Source: Kamptonema formosum PCC 10802 (lineage in GTDB: Bacteria; Cyanobacteriota; Cyanobacteriia; Cyanobacteriales; Oscillatoriaceae). Taken from it: a DNA stretch of 64,000 nucleotides. The position numbers were made by a program, and so were the translations under genes. Under the pieces are notes generated by a model, which was not told the origin of the DNA, did no database searches, and saw only the letters and a list, made by a program, of their open reading frames with translations. Location: NCBI RefSeq assembly GCF_000332335.1, contig NZ_KB235948.1, positions 5,770,722 to 5,834,721 on the forward strand, written 5' to 3'. Shown one piece after another: positions 47,829 to 57,518 of this stretch (the stretch's first letter is position 1; the number at the start of each line of letters is the position of its first letter).

Positions 47829-49328
47829 ATGGTTTTTAGGTTACTTCTACTTCTAGGACTGATCGCACTAGGACTGCTCACATATTTCATTTTGCAGCGC
47901 AGCGCCACCCGCATCACCCGGACGCCGGTGTGGATTTTGTGGCTGGTGGTGATGGCACCCTTATTTTGGGGTGTCTGGCTGCTGAGCTACTCTCAGAACC
48001 CGCCGCTGCCGGCGGCAGTCCTAATTGGGCCGTTCGTGGTTTGCTTTTTCCTCTACTGGGTTTTGATTCTTTTGGGGCGCACCGGCACCCCAGAAAAGCC
48101 GGTGCCGCCCTCCGCTGCCGCCTCGGAGTCGGGAGCGCCACCTAATGCCGAGCAGCCGTCCCAAGCCCCACCGCTGCGCCCGATTGATCGAGCCGAAGAA
48201 ACCAGGCTGCGAAACTGTTTTCCGGCGAATATCTACGCCCTGCAGCAGCTGGAGTTCCGCCCGCAAGCGGTTATCTGTTTGGGCCAGCTGCGCTCTAACC
48301 CTGAGGAGGCGTACAGAATCATTGAAAAAAATATCGAGGCGCAATTCGGCGATCGCTTCTTGGTGCTGTTCCGAGAGAACCTCAATGGCAAGCCGTTTTT
48401 CGCGATGGTTCCCAACCCCTACCGGGCACAGGACTCCGTGCGGGAGGATGAGTCGCTGGCTCGCCCCGGTTTGGCCACAGGACTGCTGTTCATCACCCTG
48501 TTCACGACAGCGGTTGCCGGCGCTCAAATGGCCGGCGTCACCCGCACCGCCCTGCAATCTGACTCCAGTTTGCTGCTCAAAGGGCTGCCCTATGCTCTGG
48601 CGCTGATGGCGGTGCTGGGCGCTCACGAGTTGGGCCACTACTTCACCGCCCGCTTCTACAAGCTTCGCACCACGCTGCCCTATTTTATTCCTGTGCCTTT
48701 TTTCCTGGGCACCTTTGGGGCATTTATCCAGATCCGCTCGCCGGTGCCGCACCGCAAAGCCCTGTTTGATGTCGGCATTGCTGGGCCTGCCGCCGGTTTG
48801 GTGGTGACGGTGCCGCTGTTGCTCTGGGGTTTGGCTAATTCGGCGGTGGTTGACTTGCCGGCTCAGTCAGGGCTGTTAACTGTGGAAGCCCTCAATCCCA
48901 GCTTTTCGCTGCTGCTGACTTTGCTGAGCAAGCTGATGCTCGGAGGTGCTCTGACTGCCGGCAAGGCGATCCATCTCCATCCCGTGGCGGTGGCGGGCTA
49001 TGTGGGACTTGTGGTGACGGCTTACAATTTGATGCCGGTGGGCCAGCTGGATGGCGGCCATATCGTTCACGCCATGTTTGGCCAGCGCACCAGCATCCTG
49101 ATCGGCCAAATGACCCGGTTCTTGATGCTAGCGCTGTCCCTGATCCGCCCTGAACTGATGTTCTGGGCGCTGCTGCTGTTCTTGATGCCCATTACTGATG
49201 AGCCGGCGCTCAATGATGTCAGTGAGTTGGACAACCAGCGCGATTTCTGGGGATTGATGTCTCTAGCCCTGCTGGTGGCAATTATGCTGCCGGCTCCTGA
49301 GATGCTTATAAAGTGGTTAAATCTTTAG
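47829..49328 (+). CDS. site-2 protease family membrane metalloprotease (EGY-like)
   Basis: This intramembrane zinc protease of the M50 family is about 499 residues long with several membrane segments. Two N-terminal ones are followed by a Pro-rich linker and a soluble stretch (IYALQQLEFRPQAVICLGQLR, then RENLNGKPFFAMVP). The catalytic parts are HELGH (H266, E267, H270) and, distal, MPVGQLDGGH with D408. This layout resembles plant EGY and other cyanobacterial S2P proteins. The ATG at 47829 begins MVFRLLLLLG; a TTG at 47814 is less likely. Confidence 0.9.
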   Translation: MVFRLLLLLGLIALGLLTYFILQRSATRITRTPVWILWLVVMAPLFWGVWLLSYSQNPPLPAAVLIGPFVVCFFLYWVLILLGRTGTPEKPVPPSAAASESGAPPNAEQPSQAPPLRPIDRAEETRLRNCFPANIYALQQLEFRPQAVICLGQLRSNPEEAYRIIEKNIEAQFGDRFLVLFRENLNGKPFFAMVPNPYRAQDSVREDESLARPGLATGLLFITLFTTAVAGAQMAGVTRTALQSDSSLLLKGLPYALALMAVLGAHELGHYFTARFYKLRTTLPYFIPVPFFLGTFGAFIQIRSPVPHRKALFDVGIAGPAAGLVVTVPLLLWGLANSAVVDLPAQSGLLTVEALNPSFSLLLTLLSKLMLGGALTAGKAIHLHPVAVAGYVGLVVTAYNLMPVGQLDGGHIVHAMFGQRTSILIGQMTRFLMLALSLIRPELMFWALLLFLMPITDEPALNDVSELDNQRDFWGLMSLALLVAIMLPAPEMLIKWLNL

Positions 49329-49418
49329 GTGGTTCATATTAGTGAGGTGCGCCGCCCTCCTCACTTAAATGATTTTGGTTCTGAGAGACGAGAGCAAGCT
49401 GAGAGGTGAGAGCTGAAA

Positions 49419-50759
49419 ATGACAGAAAAACAGCCCATTCATGTGATTGGCGGCGGACTCGCCGGCACGGAAGCTGCTTGGCAAATTGCCCGAAACGGCG
49501 TGCCGGCAATCCTGCACGAAATGCGCCCCGAACGCCAGAGTCCAGCTCACCACACCGGCGAGCTAGCTGAACTGGTTTGCAGCAATTCTTTCGGCGCGAA
49601 GGCAACAGATAAAGCTGCCGGTTTGCTGCACGAAGAATTGCGCCGGCTGGGTTCTATTATTATCAGCAAGGCGGACGAACATCAGGTGCCTGCCGGTGGG
49701 GCTCTGGCGGTGGATCGGGCAGTTTTTAGCCGCGATTTGACGGAAACTCTCGCCAGTCACCCTTTGATTGAATTGCGCCGGGGTGAGGTGCGGGAAATTC
49801 CGCCAGAAGGGATTGCGGTGCTAACTTCTGGTCCTCTGACGAGTTACGATTTGGCGGAAGATTTGCGCCGGTTCACCGGCATGGAATACCTGAGCTTTTT
49901 TGACGCCGCCAGCCCGATTGTTGTGGGGGAATCTATTAATTATGATATCGTTTTTCGCGCCTCTCGCTACGATAAGGGAGAAGCTGCTTATCTGAATTGC
50001 CCGATGGCTAGAGAGCAGTATCTTGACTTTTGGCGCGCGCTGTGCTATGCAGAACAGGCGGAATTGAAGGAGTTTGAGCGGGAGACGGCGAAGTTTTTCG
50101 AGGCGTGTTTGCCCATTGAGGAGATGGCGAAGCGGGGCGAGGATACGATGCGCTACGGACCGCTGAAGCCGGTGGGGCTGGCGGATCAGCGCACCGGCTT
50201 TCGCCCCTATGCGGTGGTGCAGTTGCGCCAGGAGGATAAGGCGGGGCAGTTGTGGAATATGGTGGGTTTCCAGACGAATCTGCGCTGGGGCGAGCAAAAG
50301 CGGGTGTTTCGGATGATTCCGGGGCTGGAAAATGCGGAGTTTGTGCGGATGGGGGTGATGCACCGCAACACATTCATAAATTCGCCAGAATTGCTGTATC
50401 CTACGCTACAGTTCAAGAACCGCCCGACGCTGCTGGCGGCGGGACAGCTGGTGGGTACGGAGGGGTACACGGCGGCGGCGGCGGGTGGCTGGCTGGCGGG
50501 TACGAATGCGGCGCGGCTGGCGCTGGGGTTGGAGCCGGTGAGTTTGCCGGCGACTGGGATGATGGGGGCGCTGTTTGCCTTCATCAGTTCGGCTGAGCCG
50601 AAGCATTTCCAGCCGATGCCGCCGAATTTTGGGATTTTGCCGGCGCTACCGCATTTAATTCGCAATAAGCAGCAGCGGTATGAGGGGTATCGGGATCGGG
50701 CTTTAGCGGATTTGGAGGAGTGGCGTGCCGGTGTGGCGGGGGTGCCGGTGGCTGGGTGA
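49419..50759 (+). CDS. trmFO: methylenetetrahydrofolate-tRNA-(uracil-5-)-methyltransferase TrmFO
   Basis: TrmFO methylates U54 in the T-loop of tRNAs using methylene-THF and FADH2. The FAD-binding motif [11 protein letters not shown] is at the N-terminus, then [17 protein letters not shown] and a C-terminal [15 protein letters not shown] segment, all typical of TrmFO. At 446 residues it is full length. The start at 49419 lies about 90 bases after the protease gene. Confidence 0.95.
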   Translation: MTEKQPIHVIGGGLAGTEAAWQIARNGVPAILHEMRPERQSPAHHTGELAELVCSNSFGAKATDKAAGLLHEELRRLGSIIISKADEHQVPAGGALAVDRAVFSRDLTETLASHPLIELRRGEVREIPPEGIAVLTSGPLTSYDLAEDLRRFTGMEYLSFFDAASPIVVGESINYDIVFRASRYDKGEAAYLNCPMAREQYLDFWRALCYAEQAELKEFERETAKFFEACLPIEEMAKRGEDTMRYGPLKPVGLADQRTGFRPYAVVQLRQEDKAGQLWNMVGFQTNLRWGEQKRVFRMIPGLENAEFVRMGVMHRNTFINSPELLYPTLQFKNRPTLLAAGQLVGTEGYTAAAAGGWLAGTNAARLALGLEPVSLPATGMMGALFAFISSAEPKHFQPMPPNFGILPALPHLIRNKQQRYEGYRDRALADLEEWRAGVAGVPVAG

Positions 50760-50827
50760 AGGGGAGCATCCCACTTTTGTATTCCCGCTTTCCGTCCAAC
50801 ATAAGAAAGTTTACCCGCCTCTTTCTT

Positions 50828-51087
50828 TAGCCCGCGTAGGCGGGCTTTGTCTGTATAGCCGCGATTTCTAATCGCCTGGGCCCACTTGCCAATGCAAAAA
50901 CGGGATGCTCCCGAGTGAAGAAACCGGGTTTATAGTCAGTCTTCCGGTAAAATCAGAGACTGTAAAAAGAAGCCTGGTTTCTGGCATCCATGCCCTCGTT
51001 CCGGGGTTCGGGGGCGATCGGTGTCAACTTAAGTTCCCCGGCGATTGAAATCGCGGCTACACAAACAAAGTCCGCCTTCGCGGACTA
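50828..51087. repeat. inverted pair of TAGCCGCGATTTC-type interspersed repeats
   Basis: A unit at 50828-50876 (TAGCCCGCGTAGGCGGGC with CTGTATAGCCGCGATT) reappears inverted at 51040-51087 with differences. The hairpin CCCGC-gtag-GCGGG at the start of the first copy is followed by TTTG and may end trmFO transcription. A separate half-copy of the AAACCGGGTTT hairpin lies between them near 50921. Confidence 0.7.
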
Positions 51088-51243
51088 AAAGAAGAGCCTC
51101 CTAGCCTTCGTTCCCAGGCTCTTTCTGGGAACGAGGTCAAGGGGAGAATATTTTCAAAACCCCCCTTTTTTAGGGGGCAAGGGGGTATCTGGATGCTTAG
51201 ACTTGTAGTAGCAACTAAGGTTATTTAGCACCACCGGCAATTA

Positions 51244-52617
51244 TCACCGGCACACGGCACTCAGCAGCGCCTGTTTGAAATCGGCGGCGTTTTTAAAGTG
51301 GATTTCTGGGTTATCCACGAGGGCTAAATCAATAACTTCTGCTAGGGGTTGGGGAATGGAGGCGTCGCGATTGCGGATGGGAATGGCATTTGTGGAGAGA
51401 ATAACGAGAAAGGGATCGACACCGGCAACGTTTCGGGGGAGTTTGCCGGTGAGCATGGTGTAGAGACAGGCGGCGGCTGTCCAAATATCGACTTCTGGTT
51501 TGGCGTATTTAAAGTCTATCACTTGCTGTCGCGGCATGAAACTGGGGGTGCCGGCTTTTTGTCCGGTGAGGGTTTGACCGCTCAAACCGGCTAAATCAAA
51601 GGCTTTGGCTAATCCATAATCGCCGATTTTGGCGGTGGGGTAACAGCCGGCACTGTCCAGTAAAATGTTAGCCGGTTTGAGGTCGCGGTGGACTAAACCC
51701 TTGCCTTTCCCCAAACTGCCATCCGCTCGTTTTACGCAGGGAATTTCGGCACTGTGGGCGTAGGTTAATCCGTCTAAAACTTGCAGGATAATGGGAATAG
51801 CTTCACCGGCAGCCAATTTGCCACCCCGCCGGTGCATTAAATCGGCAACAGTTCCCCCGGCACAGTATTCCATCGTGAAGAAAAAGGTGCCGTCTGAGTA
51901 TCCATAATCGAGCATATTGACGACATTGAGATGTCGCAAAGCTTTGCTGTTTTCCACCTCGCGCATGAATTTATCGACAGCCCACTGATTGGCAGCGACT
52001 TCTGGCAGCATCACCTTGAGGGCGACCTCGTTTCCTGTCTGGTTGTGGCGGGCGAGATAAACCGCACCGAATCCTCCTTTGCCTAATAATTTTAGCACAG
52101 TATAGCCGCGAATGGCAAGCAGATTTTTTTCTCCGGCATTGGCTCGGTGCAGCAAGCGTTTGAGCCAGTCAAAGAGGTTAATCTGGGTGGGGGGTTGGGG
52201 AGTCTCAGCAGCTTGCGCCACGGGAATTATTTGGGTGGGATCTAGCTGTCTCTCCCTCTCGACGCTGACTCGAAATACTATATTTCCCAGTTGGATTTCG
52301 TCGCCTTCTTGCAAGTCGTATTCTGGGAAATTCAGCTTCGCCCCTTCTTCTGGGGTTTGGTTGGACTGGCGCTGTCCGATTTTTTTGCCATTGACACAAG
52401 TGCCGTTTTTGCTGCCAAAGTCGCGCACGCGGATATCGGGAGGGTTGATATCGAGAAAGCAGTGATAGCGGGAGATTGTCAGGTGATTTTCGTCATCCGG
52501 TATCCGGGGATAGCAATCTTTGGATCTGCCAATAATGCCGGTGGTGCGCTCTTCAAAGACAAATTGCTGCCCTGAGAGACTTCCTTGAGTGACGGTGAGG
52601 GTAACTTTTGCTGGCAT
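51244..52617 (-). CDS. FHA-domain serine/threonine protein kinase
   Basis: An N-terminal FHA domain occupies about residues 20-120 (TGIIGRSKDCYP, ISRYHCFLD, FGSKNGTCVNG), a phosphothreonine-binding module. The Ser/Thr kinase domain begins near residue 165 with LLGKGGFGAVYLA, then VALKVML, the catalytic loop VHRDLKPANIL and a DYG in place of DFG. The protein is 457 residues with no membrane segment. The FHA module probably recruits phosphorylated partners or autophosphorylated kinase. A Ser/Thr kinase-FGE fusion gene lies next upstream on the same strand. Confidence 0.92.
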   Translation of the reverse strand: MPAKVTLTVTQGSLSGQQFVFEERTTGIIGRSKDCYPRIPDDENHLTISRYHCFLDINPPDIRVRDFGSKNGTCVNGKKIGQRQSNQTPEEGAKLNFPEYDLQEGDEIQLGNIVFRVSVERERQLDPTQIIPVAQAAETPQPPTQINLFDWLKRLLHRANAGEKNLLAIRGYTVLKLLGKGGFGAVYLARHNQTGNEVALKVMLPEVAANQWAVDKFMREVENSKALRHLNVVNMLDYGYSDGTFFFTMEYCAGGTVADLMHRRGGKLAAGEAIPIILQVLDGLTYAHSAEIPCVKRADGSLGKGKGLVHRDLKPANILLDSAGCYPTAKIGDYGLAKAFDLAGLSGQTLTGQKAGTPSFMPRQQVIDFKYAKPEVDIWTAAACLYTMLTGKLPRNVAGVDPFLVILSTNAIPIRNRDASIPQPLAEVIDLALVDNPEIHFKNAADFKQALLSAVCR

Positions 52618-52648
52618 CTTTTCGGGGTGGGTAAGTTCTAAGGTTTAA

Positions 52649-52732
52649 AAAGGTTCGTAGTTGGGCTTTAGCCCAAAGTTCGTAGTTGGGCTTCGTCTCA
52701 TCCCTCGTTCCCAGGCTCTGCCTGGGAACGAG
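52649..52732. repeat. two TAGTTGGGCTTTAGCCC copies and a 13-bp hairpin repeat
   Basis: Two copies of the CGTAGTTGGGCTT unit sit at about 52649-52695, the reverse complement of the tandem array at 54621. A perfect hairpin CTCGTTCCCAGGC (52704-52716) with its complement at 52720-52732 follows. Related hairpins are near 39650, 43975 and 51103. Confidence 0.75.
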
Positions 52733-52759
52733 AGAACCACCCTTACGGGAACCCTGCGG

Positions 52760-54511
52760 CTACAGGCTGGGAAGGCTGGGAACCAAAGGGCTAAAGAGTC
52801 GTTGCCGGAAAACACTAAGAAGCAACGAGCTACGACGCCCCCGCACCACCCGAAACCCCAAATACCCGTGCCGGTAGCCCGCAGAGCTCCCGAAGCGGGG
52901 GGCACTGCGGCAATAGACCGCAGAGAGGTCCCAGGAGCCCCCACGCAGCACTCGGCTATCTTGATTTCCCCCAGATTCCCAAACACTCCCACCCGCCGGC
53001 GCACCCTGGTAATTTTCATGCCAGGTATCGGCACACCACTCCCAAACATTCCCGTGCATATCGTACAGTCCAAAGCCGTTAGGCGGAAAACTCCCCACAT
53101 CGGTTGTCTTTTGGCGATAGATTCCTTTCGGTTCAGAGGCGTAGGTAACGCTCCCGTTGTAATTAGCCAAGTCAGTTGTAATTGTCTCGCCAAAGTGAAA
53201 AGGCGTTGTGGTGCCCGCGCGACAGGCGTATTCCCACTCTGCCTCGCTGGGAAGCCGGTAAGTCTTGCCGGTTTTTTTGGCAAGGCGAGCGCAGAATTCC
53301 ACAGCTTCATCCCAGGATACATTTTCCACCGGCCTGTTCGCCCCTTTGAAGTAAGACGGCTCGGGATTGAGGTCGATATTGATTTTAGGAAAAGCTGCAA
53401 CCGCTTTCCACTGCGCCTGAGTCACGGGATATTTTGCCATAAAGAAAGGCGCTACTCGTACTGTGTGCTGCGGACTTTCATCATCGTATCGCCCCTCCTC
53501 AGTTTTCGGGGAACCCATCAGGAAAGTGCCCCCTGAGATGGCGACCATTTCCAGGATTACCCCGCCTCCCAGATTTTCCGCAAAAAACTGCGCTTGGCTG
53601 CGCTTCCGGCTGGTTATTTCCCCCCGGCGGTTGACGATAACAATCTCGAATTGAAAGGTTGGCAATATCCCCCCCTGCGCCCCCTTTTTAAGGGGGGGTT
53701 CCAGGAGTTCCAGCCACTCCCGCACTGTCTGGGGGCGGTCCTTTGGTTGCAGCGCCATCCCTTTGAGAATCGCCTCACTCACCCTGTCGCTAATCCGGGG
53801 ATTGTGTTGCTTGGGCGGCGTTAAGGGAATGTTAGCCTCTTGGCGGAATCTAGCCGGCACCGGCAGTTTAGCTGTCAGCAAAACATACAGCGTCGCCGCT
53901 AAAGCGTAAACATCAGTATAAGCCCCGCGCTCGGCTTTTTTTTCGTACTGCTCAACCGGCGCAAAGCACTCGGTCATTTGATTCGTGTGAGTCTGGGCGA
54001 TGCCCGAGGTAAATTCGCGAGCCAGTCCGAAGTCAATCAGCACGGCGTCTCCCGTATCCTGGCGCAGGAGAATGTTGAGCGGTTTGACATCCCGGTGCAA
54101 AAATCCCTGGCTGTGCACGGCGGTTAGGGCTTCCCCAATTTGCCGGACAATCCGCAATCCTTCTTCTTCTGACAGGACACCGCGATCCTCAAGATATTGC
54201 CCTAAATTCTCGCCGGCAATGTATTCCATGACCAGGCACCACAAGCCTTGGTGCTGGAAGACTTTGTGAACTTTGACGATGTGGGGGTGGCTGCATTTGG
54301 CCAGACAGAGCGCTTCGTTGAGAAATTTTTCCTGATACTTGTCAAAATCGCTTTTTTGCTGTATTCTAGAGTTGAGGGTCTTGATGGCGACTGATTGGCC
54401 GGAGGGCTGCTCTCTGGCGCGATAGGTGACGCCAAAGCCGCCGGTGCCCAGGATGGCTTCAATAATATATTTGCCGTCGCTCAACTGCTGTCCTGATGTC
54501 CAATAGTGCAT
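52760..54511 (-). CDS. serine/threonine kinase fused to formylglycine-generating enzyme-like (SUMF1) domain
   Basis: The kinase half (residues about 10-275) has [30 protein letters not shown] and DFGLAREF. After a linker, a C-terminal SUMF1/FGE-type domain runs from [20 protein letters not shown] to GFRVVRG, with [40 protein letters not shown] and VLRGGSWD. Bacterial kinase-FGE fusions are common in cyanobacteria and the FGE part is often non-catalytic or ligand-binding. The last 25 residues ([13 protein letters not shown]) are encoded by repeat-adjacent DNA and look like an extension past the normal end. A FHA-kinase gene lies directly downstream. Confidence 0.92.
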   Translation of the reverse strand: MHYWTSGQQLSDGKYIIEAILGTGGFGVTYRAREQPSGQSVAIKTLNSRIQQKSDFDKYQEKFLNEALCLAKCSHPHIVKVHKVFQHQGLWCLVMEYIAGENLGQYLEDRGVLSEEEGLRIVRQIGEALTAVHSQGFLHRDVKPLNILLRQDTGDAVLIDFGLAREFTSGIAQTHTNQMTECFAPVEQYEKKAERGAYTDVYALAATLYVLLTAKLPVPARFRQEANIPLTPPKQHNPRISDRVSEAILKGMALQPKDRPQTVREWLELLEPPLKKGAQGGILPTFQFEIVIVNRRGEITSRKRSQAQFFAENLGGGVILEMVAISGGTFLMGSPKTEEGRYDDESPQHTVRVAPFFMAKYPVTQAQWKAVAAFPKINIDLNPEPSYFKGANRPVENVSWDEAVEFCARLAKKTGKTYRLPSEAEWEYACRAGTTTPFHFGETITTDLANYNGSVTYASEPKGIYRQKTTDVGSFPPNGFGLYDMHGNVWEWCADTWHENYQGAPAGGSVWESGGNQDSRVLRGGSWDLSAVYCRSAPRFGSSAGYRHGYLGFRVVRGRRSSLLLSVFRQRLFSPLVPSLPSL

Positions 54512-54620
54512 GGAGGAATAGGGGTAGTTTCAATTGCCGAGTCGGGCAGATTAATAGAATAATAGCCTTTTTCGAGCCTTTGCCGGCGATGGGCTGCCGG
54601 TGGGTTGGGTGGGGCTGGGG

Positions 54621-54999
54621 CCCAACTACGAACTTTTGGGCTAAAGCCCAACTACGAACTTTTGGGCTAAAGCCCAACTACGAACTTTTGGGCTAAAGCC
54701 CAACTACGAACCTTGGGCTAAAGCCCAACTACGAACTTTTGGGCTAAAGCCCAACTACGAACTTTTGGGCTAATTGGGCTGAAGCCCAACTACGAACCTT
54801 TGGGCTGAAGCCCAACTACGAACTTTTGGGCTAATTGGGCTGAAGCCCAACTACGAACCTTTGGGCTGAAGCCCAACTACGAACTTTTGGGCTAATTGGG
54901 CTAAAGCCCAACTACGAACCTTTGGGCTGAAGCCCAACTACGAACCTTTTGGGCTGAAGCCCAACTACGAACCTTTGGGCTGAAGCCCAACTACGAAAC
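54621..54999. repeat. tandem array: 14 copies of a CCCAACTACGAA-containing unit
   Basis: The unit of about 25 bases reads GGGCTAAAGCCCAACTACGA with a short ACTTTT-type end. GGGCT-aa-AGCCC is itself a small hairpin. Units vary between CTAAAG and CTGAAG. In the middle some units are fused by an extra TTGGGCTAA, giving a longer period. It covers the upstream region of the kinase-FGE gene. Confidence 0.9.
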
Positions 55000-55102
55000 T
55001 TTGGGGCGGGGTGGAGTGGGCCAAGGGCCGGTGGCCTAATGTGGGCCAAAAGGGTGCCGGTGGGGCTGTGTGGGAAATTTTTCGGTTGCCGGTGGAAAAT
55101 AC

Positions 55103-55133
55103 TTGCGCAAATCGCCGGCAGGTGTGTTATACT
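55103..55133 (+). promoter_or_regulatory. promoter of tRNA-Arg
   Basis: TTGCGC (55103-55108) and TATACT (55128-55133) are 19 bases apart and end 14 bases before the mature tRNA start. Confidence 0.5.
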
Positions 55134-55147
55134 AACAGAGTGTTCGA

Positions 55148-55220
55148 GGGCATGTAGCTCAGTGGATAGAGCATCAGATTCCGGTTCTGAGGGTCGGGGG
55201 TTCAAATCCCTCCATGCTCG
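55148..55220 (+). tRNA. tRNA-Arg (anticodon CCG)
   Basis: The cloverleaf folds completely: acceptor GGGCATG with CATGCTC, D-arm around AGCTCAGTGGATAGAGC, anticodon stem TCAGA/TCTGA with loop TTCCGGT (anticodon CCG, decoding CGG) and T-arm GGGGGTTCAAATCCCTC. The discriminator base is G. The 3' CCA is not encoded. The gene is 73 bases long. Confidence 0.95.
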
Positions 55221-55238
55221 TTGAGGATCAAGTCCATC

Positions 55239-55261
55239 AAATCCTTGTGGGATAAGGATTT
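55239..55261 (+). terminator. hairpin after tRNA-Arg
   Basis: AAATCCTT (55239-55246) pairs with AAGGATTT (55254-55261) over a 7-base loop, 18 bases after the tRNA. Only a weak T-stretch follows. Confidence 0.45.
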
Positions 55262-55415
55262 TGGGGATTAAAAGGCCAGGTGCGGCTTTTTAGTGAGTGT
55301 TTCTAACGTAATTGTTGAGTCTGATTGGGCAAAATTGCACACCGGCACCCCCGTGAGAGCAGCGTAGAGGCGGATGGTGTATCTGCTCTCTACGTTCCGT
55401 CCAATAGGGGCCAAT

Positions 55416-56984
55416 TTAGCGGTTGGAATCGTCTGACTTCTTACCCTGAACTCCCTTAAGAATTCGGCCAAGTTCGCTTTTTTCATCCACAGCAATGCGA
55501 CTGGGTGAACCGCTGATAATCCGCTCGTAATTGCGGAAGGAATCCTTAATTTCTGGCCCGTTTTCAGTAATCGTGTATTCGCGAATGCCCTTGTCGTGCC
55601 AAGAACCCCGCATTTTGAAAACGTTGATAGCCCGCGCCATTTCGCCCCGAATTTCCACGTACTGCAGCATTAAAATGGTGTCTGTAATGGTGGAAATGTG
55701 GGAATCTGTAATGGAGTGGGAGCCCATGAATTGGTCAGTGGTGTTGGTGAAGAAGCCGGTGATTTCCTCTTGCTTGGCATAGCCGGTGACGCCAATTACA
55801 AACTGCCGGAAAGCGTTGTTGCTGACTCCCCGCTCTAGTGCGGAGAGGGAGTCGATGGCGAGGCGAGAGGGCTTGAACTGCGTGAGTTCCGACTTAATGA
55901 TTTGCAGGTGATCTTCCAGTCCTGCTGATTCGGGGTAGGCGCAGATAATTCTCAGCCAGCCCCGGCGTTCCATCTCCTCAAAATCAATGCCCCACGAGTA
56001 AGCGTTGCGCAACAGCTGGGCGCGGGACTCTTCGTAGGCGAACAGCAGAGCGCGCTCGCCATTCAAGCAGGCATTTTCCACAAATTTGCTCACCAGCAGC
56101 GTTTTGCCGGTGCCGGTCGCGCCGGTGGCCAGAATGATAGAGTCCTTGAAGAAACCGCCCCCGCACATTTCGTCGAGGGTTTTCACGCCACTGGACACCC
56201 GGACATTGGAAGAGCGCTGAGTCAGTCGCATGGCACCGAGCGGGAAAATGTTGATGCCTTCATTGGTAATGGTGAAAGGGTACTCCCCTTTCATGTGGGT
56301 GGTGCCTCGCAGCTTCAAAATCTCGACGGTGCGCCGGCGGCGCTCTCCTTCCAAGACGTTGCGCACGATGACCACATTGTCCGAGACAAACTCCTCGACG
56401 CCGAAACGGGCGACCGGCCCGTATTCTTCTACCCGCTCTGTGGTCATAATGGTGGTAGCGCCGACTTGTTTGAGGCGAGCCACCAGGCGAAATATCTCCC
56501 GCCGCACCACGGAAGCGGCGTCATATTGCTGGAAGACAGCAGTCACCGAGTCGATGGAAACTCGCTTGGCTTTGTACTTGCGAATGGCGTACTGAATCCG
56601 CTCAATCAGGGCGGAGAGGTCAAAATTGCCGACCACATCTTGTCCTTCTGGATCGGGGGAGGCGTCGAGAATGAACAGTTTGCCTTGCTCGACTAAGCGC
56701 TGCAAATCCCAACCAAAGCTGCAGGCATTTTTGATGATATCGCTGGGAGATTCTTCAAAGGTGACAAACACCCCCGGCTCGTCAAAATAGGTGATGCCGT
56801 TGTAGAGAAACTGAACAGCCAGCAGCGTCTTGCCGGTGCCAGAAGTGCCGCTGACTAAGGTAGTCCTGCCCACCGGCATGCCTCCATGACTGATGTCATC
56901 GAAGCCTTCTATCATCGTGCGAATTTTTTGGACTCCCACCGCTGGGAACTGATTGCTTTGCCCTATTGAATCGGCTTCATTCAT
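55416..56984 (-). CDS. kaiC: circadian clock ATPase/autokinase KaiC
   Basis: KaiC is the hexameric core oscillator that phosphorylates and dephosphorylates itself over a day. Both RecA-like halves are intact: CI with SGTSGTGKT and the catalytic E77-E78 pair (TFEESP), CII with GATGTGKT and YEES. The autophosphorylation residues fall exactly at S431 and T432 (HISTITDT), and the C-terminal KaiA-binding tail is present (IISGSPSRIAVDEKSEL, then a Lys-rich end). The 522-residue length and the adjacent kaiB and kaiA confirm a full KaiABC clock. Confidence 0.98.
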   Translation of the reverse strand: MNEADSIGQSNQFPAVGVQKIRTMIEGFDDISHGGMPVGRTTLVSGTSGTGKTLLAVQFLYNGITYFDEPGVFVTFEESPSDIIKNACSFGWDLQRLVEQGKLFILDASPDPEGQDVVGNFDLSALIERIQYAIRKYKAKRVSIDSVTAVFQQYDAASVVRREIFRLVARLKQVGATTIMTTERVEEYGPVARFGVEEFVSDNVVIVRNVLEGERRRRTVEILKLRGTTHMKGEYPFTITNEGINIFPLGAMRLTQRSSNVRVSSGVKTLDEMCGGGFFKDSIILATGATGTGKTLLVSKFVENACLNGERALLFAYEESRAQLLRNAYSWGIDFEEMERRGWLRIICAYPESAGLEDHLQIIKSELTQFKPSRLAIDSLSALERGVSNNAFRQFVIGVTGYAKQEEITGFFTNTTDQFMGSHSITDSHISTITDTILMLQYVEIRGEMARAINVFKMRGSWHDKGIREYTITENGPEIKDSFRNYERIISGSPSRIAVDEKSELGRILKGVQGKKSDDSNR

Positions 56985-57097
56985 AGCTTTGGCTTATATA
57001 AAAGCGAATCTAACGAGAGAAACACAACATCCCTCCCCAGATATTACAATAAAATCTGTCGCCGGGAGAAACATGTTGTGCGAGAGCCTCTCTTTAA

Positions 57098-57412
57098 CTA
57101 GAGGTTCGATTCCTCCTCACACAGCTCTTCATAGAGGAGGTCTAGCCCGATTAAGACTTTCTCCCTGTCCGAGAGATCGCCAATAATTTTGCGCACCGGC
57201 GGCGGCAATATCTTGGACAGGGTTGGGGTGGCGAGAATTTTGTCCTCTTCCGCCAGTTGCGGATTTTTGAGTACGTCTATCACCTTGAGGGCGTATACTC
57301 CCTGAAACTCCTGTTCGAGGATGTTCTTGAGTGTTTTCAAAGCTCGAACAGAGTTGGGAGTGTTCCCAGCCACGTACAGTTTGAGGACATAGGTCTTTTT
57401 TAGAGGCGACAT
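57098..57412 (-). CDS. kaiB: circadian clock protein KaiB
   Basis: The 104-residue protein has the fold-switching thioredoxin-like signature: [26 protein letters not shown], then [27 protein letters not shown], then [20 protein letters not shown]. KaiB binds the phosphorylated KaiC CI ring and sequesters KaiA. The gap to kaiC is 113 bases and no terminator is seen, so kaiBC co-transcription is likely. Confidence 0.97.
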   Translation of the reverse strand: MSPLKKTYVLKLYVAGNTPNSVRALKTLKNILEQEFQGVYALKVIDVLKNPQLAEEDKILATPTLSKILPPPVRKIIGDLSDREKVLIGLDLLYEELCEEESNL

Positions 57413-57518
57413 ACATGCAAGTTAGGGATGTTAGGCGTGGGGCTGGGGACTGGAGACTGGGTGAGTCTAGCGTCCAGAGTCCGGAAAAAAGTAGAGAGAA
57501 GAAAGCTGAAAGTTTGCC

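Noticed and set aside
54621..54999. CRISPR array in the 25-bp repeats
   Set aside because: The units follow one another without unique spacers, and single copies are scattered elsewhere.
57068..57125. tRNA-like T-arm (GAGGTTCGATTCCTC) and a Yfr1-like CTCCTCACAC on the plus strand
   Set aside because: The stretch overlaps the antisense end of kaiB (ELCEEESNL), no acceptor or anticodon arms can be built and no terminator follows.
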